Source of the DNA: Planctomycetota bacterium
GTDB taxonomy: Bacteria; Planctomycetota; Phycisphaerae; WQYP01
Assembly (NCBI GenBank): GCA_021795535.1
Contig: JAJYPG010000106.1
Span: forward strand, 1-5,757
Reading direction: 5' to 3'
Length of the DNA: 5,757 nucleotides
Positions 1 through 4,306 of the stretch are shown piece by piece. Numbering within the stretch: position 1 is the stretch's first letter; every line of letters starts with the position of its first letter. The translations under genes and the position numbers were made by a program. The notes under the pieces were generated by a model. The model saw only the letters and a program-made list of their open reading frames with translations, made no database searches and was not told the DNA's origin.

Positions 1-846
1 CTGCTTCTTGAACACATCGCGGGCAATTTCCTTAAACCCTTCGCCTTCACCCGGCGTAAGGTATTGATCAAGCTGCTTAAGCAGTTCCACGCTGCGGTCC
101 ACATCTTCCTTGGTGACCGCATCTTTCCATTCTTTGAGCAAAGCGCGTTTATGATTTTCCTTGGCGGCCTGAATGCGATCCGGCAACCGCGCGACATCCG
201 TATGGCCGGTAAAGGTGCGCGTGAGCTGTTCCATTTCCCGGATCGCCGCGGTCCAATCAAACTTCTTGAGCAACTGGTCAAAATGTTCGAGAGCTTCGTG
301 GGCTTCCCGTTCAATAAATCCCTTACGGGCGGTTTCAACCATGTCACGGAATTGTGCCGCCTCCTGCCGGTTGCCGAAGCGCCGTTCCATTTCCGCGGCC
401 AGCCAATAGGCTCCGTCGTAATCATTTTTATCAATATCCTCCCGGATGGCGTGGCGCAGCGCCTCGCGGTCTTTGTGGCGATACGCAATTTGCTTGGCTG
501 AATCGGAAAGGGCCGCGCTATCCCGGATGCTTTCCAGAAGTTGACGGTGCGTTTCCATGGCTCCGCGCAGTTGCTCGTATTGCCAGTGATCATCGCTCAT
601 GGACTGAATCTTCAAGCTCATCACCACATAAACCAGCCCGGCCATTGACAGCATTAAAATTCCGATGCCCAAAAGTAAAAAGCCGGGGGTCATGGCAGCC
701 ATGGTCCGCAGTGCATCGGCACCGGTTTTGATGCCTTGCGACGCGGCGGCCAGAGTCACGATTCCTCCAACCAGACAAACCGCACCGACAAGTCCAACAA
801 TAAGACAAACCAACCGAGATCGTTTCATTAAGCGTTCAGAGTTCAT
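1..846 (-). CDS. Two-helix membrane protein with TPR-like helical repeats (C-terminus outside window)
   Basis: The frame read leftward from ATG at 846 stays open for 282 codons to the window edge, so the stop codon lies outside. The N-terminus has two strongly hydrophobic segments, residues about 12-35 and 55-78, separated by a short polar loop. After them comes a charged, all-helical region (85-282) with three helix-turn-helix units resembling TPR repeats, near residues 135-165, 185-225 and 240-280. The repeats carry motifs such as NDYDGAYWLAAEME and FDWTAAIREMEQL. The protein probably anchors in the inner membrane with the helical part in the cytoplasm as a binding scaffold; this is inferred. 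It resembles a conserved Phycisphaerae family of unknown role, recalled rather than searched. AGGAG at 857-861 lies 10 nt before ATG 846 but only 4 nt before an in-frame ATG at 852, so the start could be two codons earlier. It is transcribed divergently from the next gene. Confidence 0.85.
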   Translation of the reverse strand, partial: MNSERLMKRSRLVCLIVGLVGAVCLVGGIVTLAAASQGIKTGADALRTMAAMTPGFLLLGIGILMLSMAGLVYVVMSLKIQSMSDDHWQYEQLRGAMETHRQLLESIRDSAALSDSAKQIAYRHKDREALRHAIREDIDKNDYDGAYWLAAEMERRFGNRQEAAQFRDMVETARKGFIEREAHEALEHFDQLLKKFDWTAAIREMEQLTRTFTGHTDVARLPDRIQAAKENHKRALLKEWKDAVTKEDVDRSVELLKQLDQYLTPGEGEGFKEIARDVFKKQ

Positions 847-892
847 AAGCATCGATCTCCTGAAAATCCTGAATCTGGTTTGCAGTTTGCCA

Positions 893-898
893 AGTATA
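893..898 (-). promoter_or_regulatory. Candidate -10 element for the leftward membrane-protein gene
   Basis: On the minus strand the hexamer TATACT matches TATAAT at 5 of 6 positions. It lies about 46 bp upstream of the ATG at 846, leaving room for a short leader carrying the AGGAG ribosome site. No good -35 hexamer sits 16-18 bp further upstream. A TTGACC exists on the same strand at 933-928, but it is about 29 bp away, which is too far. The call rests on one element only. Confidence 0.25.
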
Positions 899-921
899 TC
901 TTCGCGGCACAGCCGAAGGGC

Positions 922-966
922 GACCGGGGTCAAAATGGCCTTTCTTGGCCCAATGACCCCCGGCCG
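922..966. repeat. Long imperfect inverted repeat (hairpin)
   Basis: The arms GACCGGGGTCAAAATGGCC (922-940) and GGCCCAATGACCCCCGGCC (947-965) pair with a few mismatches and one bulged base around the loop TTTCTT. The inner TGGCC/GGCC(C)A and outer CCGGGGTCA/TGACCCCCGG blocks are the best paired. No T-tract follows on either strand. Its position upstream of both divergent genes argues against a terminator. It could be an operator, an extragenic palindrome, or part of a structured RNA. Confidence 0.5.
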
Positions 967-1012
967 AGCATACTTGCGAGTTTATCGCCGGCAAAAAGTA
1001 CCGTCAACATAA

Positions 1013-1036
1013 GGTATTATAGGCCGACAAAATACC
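1013..1036. repeat. Inverted repeat GGTATT-N12-AATACC
   Basis: Two perfect 6-bp arms, GGTATT (1013-1018) and AATACC (1031-1036), flank a 12-bp spacer. Half-site centres are 18 bp apart, which is compatible with a dimeric DNA-binding protein, although 6-bp arms also arise by chance. No partner regulator is visible in the window. Confidence 0.25.
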
Positions 1037-1054
1037 GCAGGCACCCGTGCCGGC
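1037..1054. repeat. Short perfect dyad GGCAC-CC-GTGCC
   Basis: The arms GGCAC (1040-1044) and GTGCC (1047-1051) are separated by two bases. After one mismatch the pairing continues with GC/GC (1037-1038 with 1053-1054). The compact symmetry suits an operator better than an RNA hairpin, because the loop is only 2 nt. No function is assigned. Confidence 0.3.
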
Positions 1055-1066
1055 AACCATAATCCA

Positions 1067-1083
1067 CCGCCCCGCGATGGCGG
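1067..1083. repeat. Hairpin CCGCC-N7-GGCGG
   Basis: The five-base GC-only arms at 1067-1071 and 1079-1083 enclose a 7-nt loop. It is the fourth dyad in the divergent gap and lies about 30 bp upstream of the candidate promoter for the amidase-like gene. Confidence 0.3.
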
Positions 1084-1113
1084 CGATACATCCACCGGCA
1101 TTTATATCGGCGT

Positions 1114-1143
1114 TTGATTGCATTTTCGACAATAAACTGTAAT
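1114..1143 (+). promoter_or_regulatory. Candidate sigma-70-like promoter for the amidase-like gene
   Basis: TTGATT (1114-1119, 4 of 6 to TTGACA) is followed after 18 bp by TGTAAT (1138-1143, 5 of 6 to TATAAT) in an AT-rich stretch. Transcription would begin near 1150, giving a leader of about 80 nt before the ATG at 1233. A second TGTAAT at 1164-1169 lacks a matching -35. Confidence 0.35.
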
Positions 1144-1232
1144 CTTGTAACAATCATGAAATTTGTAATATTTTTCAAGTTTCACTGAATTATGGGCCGA
1201 TAGAATCCAGTGTAGGACGGATTTGTCATACT

Positions 1233-1952
1233 ATGAGTTCAAATTCAAAAACATCCTGCTCTCGAAAAGTGCCCCCGGCCGTGAATCATCGCCGTGTGTT
1301 TACCGTTCTATCATCTCTGGTGGCGACGTTATCGTTAACGGCCGGGCTGCTGCTGTTGCTCGAGGGGCAACCCATCACCAGCGCCGGCCCCTACATGATG
1401 AACTTTACAAAAAACACGCAAAATTGGAATTCCGTTATCCATGCGGCCGGCCCATTGCGGAAAGGGCGCTGGAACTATATCATCGTCTATCAGTCCGGGA
1501 GTCTGTCCGGTAATTCAGCCGAGCTCTCGGAGGGCAAAGATGTAGGAGGAATAATCAGGCCCCAAAATGCAGGGAACATGACGCAGGGCGCCAATTTTCA
1601 TTTTGTGGTGGATAACGCCCGAAATGGCATTGGTAATCCCGACGGATACGTGCAACGAGGCTTGGCCTGGCAGGAGCAATTATCTACAGCACCGTATTTT
1701 TCCTGGCCTTATTTAACACCTCATCATTATTCCGCTTATGCCAATGCCGTGGGTGTGTGTATCATCGGTGATATCAATCGCAAGGGTTATTCCAGCCGTC
1801 AGATACGTTCTACCGTGTCGCTTATCAGAACCTTGCAGCGGCGGTTGAATATTCCAAATTCCTGCGTCAAACTACAGTGGGAAATTCGCGGACACTCTAC
1901 TGCGCGTGAGCGCGCCTTCAGCCGGGAGTTTCATCATCTGCTTCGGCGTTGA
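1233..1952 (+). CDS. Membrane-anchored amidase/PGRP-fold protein with degenerate zinc site
   Basis: The 239-residue product has a basic N-terminus, one hydrophobic segment (about 22-43) acting as signal anchor, and an exported domain. The domain follows the N-acetylmuramoyl-L-alanine amidase (Amidase_2/PGRP) pattern. A strand WNYIIVYQSG (80-89) sits where active enzymes have WxYIVIHHS, NFHFVV (121-126) matches YHFVI, AVGVCIIGD (172-180) matches GIGICLVGN, and RGHS (219-222) matches GHRD. Active enzymes cleave the lactyl amide bond of peptidoglycan using a zinc held by two His and one Cys or Asp. Here the first ligand His is replaced by Tyr86. The position eight residues after His221, normally Cys in CPG, is Phe229. 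Only His221 remains, and the active-site Tyr before HFV is Phe122. I infer a peptidoglycan-binding or otherwise non-hydrolytic role in the periplasm. No ribosome site sits at normal distance: AGGA at 1214-1217 is 15 nt upstream. The gene lies alone between two sizeable gaps. Confidence 0.8.
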   Translation: MSSNSKTSCSRKVPPAVNHRRVFTVLSSLVATLSLTAGLLLLLEGQPITSAGPYMMNFTKNTQNWNSVIHAAGPLRKGRWNYIIVYQSGSLSGNSAELSEGKDVGGIIRPQNAGNMTQGANFHFVVDNARNGIGNPDGYVQRGLAWQEQLSTAPYFSWPYLTPHHYSAYANAVGVCIIGDINRKGYSSRQIRSTVSLIRTLQRRLNIPNSCVKLQWEIRGHSTARERAFSREFHHLLRR

Positions 1953-1960
1953 TTCATTGT

Positions 1961-1984
1961 AGCCCGCTCATATCTTTTCGGGCT
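1961..1984 (+). terminator. Weak hairpin after the amidase-like gene, possible terminator
   Basis: A perfect 6-bp stem AGCCCG (1961-1966) and CGGGCT (1979-1984) encloses a 12-nt loop, starting 8 nt after the stop codon. The position suits a terminator, but no T-run follows, so intrinsic termination is doubtful. The right arm touches the candidate promoter of the kinase gene. Confidence 0.25.
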
Positions 1985-2012
1985 GGCCAATAGCAACAAA
2001 AGCGAATAGTAT
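1984..2012 (+). promoter_or_regulatory. Candidate promoter for the kinase gene
   Basis: TGGCCA (1984-1989) and TAGTAT (2007-2012) each match the sigma-70 consensus at 4 of 6 positions and are spaced by exactly 17 bp. Transcription would start near 2019, leaving a leader of about 108 nt that carries the GC-rich dyads at 2027-2066. Confidence 0.3.
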
Positions 2013-2026
2013 ACCGGCATGCATGG

Positions 2027-2066
2027 GGGCATTACGCCCGGCGGCTTCAATTGCCGCCGCGGCGGG
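2027..2066. repeat. GC-rich overlapping hairpins in the kinase leader
   Basis: Three pairings overlap here. GGGC/GCCC (2027-2030 with 2036-2039) has a 5-nt loop. GGCGGC/GCCGCC (2040-2045 with 2053-2058) is a perfect 6-bp stem with loop TTCAATT. The 12-bp perfect palindrome CCGCCGCGGCGG (2054-2065) reuses the right arm of the second. No T-tract follows. A leader hairpin affecting expression is possible, but GC-rich repeats of this size can be neutral. Confidence 0.4.
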
Positions 2067-2126
2067 ATGTTGACGTTGTTGGCCGGCCGGCAAGAAGGAA
2101 CTCTGTAATAAGGCTCGATTTGGGTG

Positions 2127-3056
2127 ATGGAAGTTCTACCCGATATTCTTGATTTTGAAGTGTTATCCTGTCTGGGTTATGGAGCCAGGAGCACGATCTA
2201 TGCGGTTTGTGAAATCCGCACGCGGCAGGTCTACGCGCTAAAGCGGGTGCTGCGGCGCAGCCCCGAAGATGACCGCTTTTTGGAGCAGGCGGAACAGGAA
2301 TATGCCATCAGCAGTCATTTTACCCATCCGGTTTTGCGAAAAAGTCACCGTCTGATTCGCCGACGAAAATTTCTCTCTACCACAGAATTACATCTGCTGA
2401 TGGATCTTTTCGACGGCGTGTCTCTTGATACCGAACGGCCCGCAAGCCTCAAATCCCTGCTGGAAATATCCTGCCGCGTGGCGGAGGGGCTTTCCGCGAT
2501 GCACAAAATGGGCTACGTTCACGCCGATATCAAACCCAACAATATCATGATCAATCAGAATAATGATTGTAAAATTATCGATTTCGGTCAGAGTTGCGCC
2601 ATTGGCACGGTAAAAAGCCGAATTCAAGGTACCCCTGATTATATTGCGCCCGAGCAGGTGGCGCTTGGGCCTCTGACGCCTGCAACCGACATTTTTAATT
2701 TCGGAGCCAGTCTTTACTGGTGCGTGACGGATCGACATGTACCAACCGTCATTCCCAAGAAAAAGGCGGGCGCCAGCGGAGTTGATTCCCGCACGCTGAT
2801 TCCACCGCATGAAATTAATCCGCGAATTCCAGCGCAATTATCCCGCTTGATTCTTGAATGTGTGGAAAATCGCCCGTCCGATCGCCCGCCGAGCATGGAA
2901 GAAGTCCATGCCCGGTTGCAGTTGGTGTTAAGCGTAAGTTCGGCCGTTTACTTGCAGCGCGCCAACGCCGCCGCCCGGGACGGCCAGATGGTAGACCCTC
3001 CGGACGGTAATCCGGGCGGTACAACATCCGCGGCGGATGCGGATACAGTAACCTGA
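2127..3056 (+). CDS. Soluble Ser/Thr protein kinase (Hanks type)
   Basis: The 309-residue product is almost entirely one eukaryotic-like kinase domain. Landmarks are the glycine loop G17-Y-G19-A-R-S22, ATP-anchoring Lys39 in YALK, alpha-C Glu58, catalytic loop HADIKPNN (132-139, Asp134), metal-binding DFG (152-154), APE (174-176), Asp188 of subdomain IX and Arg253 of subdomain XI. All residues needed for phosphotransfer are present. HAD replaces HRD, making it a non-RD kinase, which often does not depend on activation-loop phosphorylation. The tail from about 285 is Gly/Asp/Thr-rich and probably disordered. There is no membrane segment or sensor domain, unlike PknB-type receptors, so it should act in the cytoplasm on targets I cannot identify. 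GTG at 2124 is an in-frame alternative start one codon earlier; the nearest ribosome-site-like AAGG (2110-2113) is weak. The PPP-like phosphoesterase follows after 148 nt and is a natural candidate counter-enzyme. Confidence 0.93.
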   Translation: MEVLPDILDFEVLSCLGYGARSTIYAVCEIRTRQVYALKRVLRRSPEDDRFLEQAEQEYAISSHFTHPVLRKSHRLIRRRKFLSTTELHLLMDLFDGVSLDTERPASLKSLLEISCRVAEGLSAMHKMGYVHADIKPNNIMINQNNDCKIIDFGQSCAIGTVKSRIQGTPDYIAPEQVALGPLTPATDIFNFGASLYWCVTDRHVPTVIPKKKAGASGVDSRTLIPPHEINPRIPAQLSRLILECVENRPSDRPPSMEEVHARLQLVLSVSSAVYLQRANAAARDGQMVDPPDGNPGGTTSAADADTVT

Positions 3057-3064
3057 ATGATTTC

Positions 3065-3077
3065 GGCGAATTCCGCC
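3065..3077 (+). terminator. Very small hairpin after the kinase gene
   Basis: GGCG (3065-3068) and CGCC (3074-3077) form a 4-bp stem with a 5-nt loop just after the kinase stop. A CTTTTG run begins 7 nt later. It is too short to be convincing, so readthrough into the phosphoesterase gene remains likely. Confidence 0.12.
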
Positions 3078-3159
3078 ATCCACTCTTTTGATTGAATTAT
3101 TGGGTCCGATTTGGCCGATGCTTAATAATATGGCGCGCATCTTTAGCTGTGCCCGCGGC

Positions 3160-3177
3160 TTTGCTGAAGTCAGCAAA
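3160..3177. promoter_or_regulatory. Perfect 18-bp dyad upstream of the phosphoesterase gene
   Basis: TTTGCTGAAGTCAGCAAA is symmetric over 8-bp arms with a 2-bp centre. It ends 27 bp before the ATG at 3205 and 18 bp before its ribosome site. The size and symmetry suit an operator for a dimeric repressor. As RNA it would be a 7-bp stem with an AAGT loop near the ribosome site. No T-tract follows, so it is not a terminator for the kinase. A weak promoter-like pair upstream, TTGGGT (3100-3105) and TAATAA (3123-3128) at 17-bp spacing, would place the dyad in the early transcript. Confidence 0.45.
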
Positions 3178-3204
3178 CGACGATGAAAACGAACTAAGGA
3201 ATCT

Positions 3205-4056
3205 ATGTCCGCCCGTCAAACCATTGAGTATCTCCGCCAGGGTGCGGCACTGAATCGTGAAGATACTTTGCGTAACGGCCACATGTTGCATTTCCCCGCC
3301 TCCGGTGAACTGGTTATTACGGGCGATCTGCATAATCATTGGCGGAACTATGAAAAAATAAAGACCTTTGCCGCTCTGGATCGGTTTCCGGAACGTCATG
3401 TGATACTGCAGGAAATTATTCATGGCGGAGCATTGGGACCCGACGGTGAGGATGGCAGCATCCAAATGCTGCTGGATGCCATCGACTGGGCTTTCCAGTT
3501 TCCGGGGAGGGTGCATTTTCTGCTGGCCAATCATGATTTAGCCCAGATTCAGGCTATTCCCATCATGAAAGACGGCTACGACCTCATGGAACGGTTTAAT
3601 CGGGGATTCAGTGTTTTTTACGGTAGTAGAGCGGCCGATGTGTCAGCGGCGTTTCGCGAATTTGTGCACAGTATGCCGCTGGCGGGCATTACCATCAGCG
3701 GCATATTTTTAAGCCATTCGCTGCCAGGTGACCTTGATCTGCCGTCATTTGACGCCGGAATTGTGCGTCGCACCTTGACCGACGCGGATTATCAGCGAAA
3801 CGGTTCGGTGTATAAGATGGTCTGGGGCCGGTCACAAAGCGAACAGACGCTTGCGGCCCTTGGCAAACTCTGGTGGGCGGACGTTTTTATCTGTGGGCAC
3901 CAGATGCAGGAAAGCGGATTCGGAGTGCTTGGTAAAAATATGCTGATTTTGGATTCCTCTCACAATCACGGCGTTTTGTTGCCACTGGTCCTCGACCGCC
4001 AATACACCATGAATGATCTGGCAAAAGTATTGGTTCCGCTGGCCGGTATCGAATAA
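3205..4056 (+). CDS. PPP-like metallophosphoesterase, variant motif II
   Basis: The 283-residue cytoplasmic protein has the motif order of calcineurin-like and PPP Ser/Thr phosphatases. Motifs are GDLHNH (40-45), LQEIIHGG (68-75), LLANHD (106-111), MPLAG then FLSHSLP (157-174), VWGR (206-209) and ICGHQ (229-233). Metal ligands map to Asp41, His43, Glu70, Asn109, His171 and His232, and the catalytic His to His110. The unusual part is motif II. The family normally has GDxxDRG, but here the bridging Asp is Glu70, the second Asp is His73 and the phosphate-contacting Arg is Gly74. I recall the same QExxHGG variant in other planctomycete proteins, so it is probably a subfamily trait rather than decay. 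A dinuclear metal site still looks possible. The kinase immediately upstream suggests a protein phosphatase, but a nucleotide or other small substrate is not excluded. The start is well placed: AAGGA (3196-3200) lies 4 nt before ATG. Confidence 0.88.
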   Translation: MSARQTIEYLRQGAALNREDTLRNGHMLHFPASGELVITGDLHNHWRNYEKIKTFAALDRFPERHVILQEIIHGGALGPDGEDGSIQMLLDAIDWAFQFPGRVHFLLANHDLAQIQAIPIMKDGYDLMERFNRGFSVFYGSRAADVSAAFREFVHSMPLAGITISGIFLSHSLPGDLDLPSFDAGIVRRTLTDADYQRNGSVYKMVWGRSQSEQTLAALGKLWWADVFICGHQMQESGFGVLGKNMLILDSSHNHGVLLPLVLDRQYTMNDLAKVLVPLAGIE

Positions 4057-4120
4057 CCATACCGCGTTTCTCAATATTTCTCTCACAAAATCAGCGGCGG
4101 GCGGACACATATAAACCGCA

Positions 4121-4150
4121 AAAGCGTATCTTCACCCGCGCGCTTTGTTT
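4121..4150 (+). terminator. Possible intrinsic terminator after the phosphoesterase gene
   Basis: AAAGCG (4121-4126) pairs perfectly with CGCTTT (4141-4146) around a 14-nt loop, and GTTTTCC follows. The T-rich tail is right for a terminator, but the stem is short and the loop large. It begins 65 nt after the stop codon. Confidence 0.3.
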
Positions 4151-4228
4151 TCCACACGTTTTATGTTTCAATACTCCCACCGGAAAAGCGTCCGTTACTC
4201 GCAACAGACTTCTGGAGCGCAGCGGTTT

Positions 4229-4247
4229 GGCGCCATGACGGTGCGCC
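4229..4247. repeat. Hairpin GGCGC-N9-GCGCC upstream of the lipoprotein gene
   Basis: Five-base GC-only arms (4229-4233 and 4243-4247) enclose 9 nt. The left arm overlaps the 8-bp palindrome TGGCGCCA (4228-4235). It lies about 35 bp upstream of the TATAAT at 4281, where an operator could sit, but there is no other evidence of function. Confidence 0.25.
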
Positions 4248-4255
4248 GGACGATG

Positions 4256-4286
4256 TGGAAAAGTCAGACGGCGCGAAAAATATAAT
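4256..4286 (+). promoter_or_regulatory. Candidate promoter for the lipoprotein gene
   Basis: A perfect TATAAT is present at 4281-4286. The best -35 match is TGGAAA (4256-4261, 4 of 6) with a slightly long 19-bp spacer. Transcription would start near 4293, almost on top of the ribosome site AAGGA (4295-4299), giving a very short leader before ATG 4307. Confidence 0.4.
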
Positions 4287-4306
4287 TGCCGAACAAGGAA
4301 TTTTAG

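Larger units (their letters stand above)
853..1232. other. Divergent intergenic region, no gene seen
   Basis: This gap separates the leftward membrane-protein gene from the rightward amidase-like gene. Open frames inside it are short and lack recognisable protein features, so I call no gene. It holds the shared control region. There is a candidate leftward -10 near 893, and four inverted repeats between 922 and 1083. The AT-rich stretch 1110-1195 holds the best candidate rightward promoter. No T-run follows any of the hairpins, and a gap between divergent genes should not need a terminator. Confidence 0.6.

Noticed and set aside
64..501. Plus-strand open frame of 145 codons near the left edge
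   Set aside because: It is antisense to the membrane-protein gene, whose frame is open from 846 to the window edge with two clear membrane helices and regular helical repeats.
665..1012. Plus-strand open frame of 115 codons reaching into the divergent gap
   Set aside because: About half lies antisense to the membrane-protein gene and the remainder covers a hairpin-rich non-coding stretch. No domain or convincing ribosome site is visible.
1223..1513. TTG-started plus-strand frame overlapping the amidase-like gene, with AGGA 5 nt upstream
   Set aside because: Its ribosome-site spacing is better than that of the real start, but the translation is Arg/Ala-rich and motif-free, while the frame from 1233 carries the signal anchor and the amidase fold.
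2080..2091. GGCCGGCCGG run before the kinase gene
   Set aside because: It is a short palindromic GC run common in GC-rich genomes, with no flanking signal that would make it a regulatory site.
3097..3534. Minus-strand open frame of 145 codons over the kinase-phosphatase gap
   Set aside because: It is mostly antisense to the phosphoesterase gene, whose motifs are unambiguous, and shows no domain of its own.
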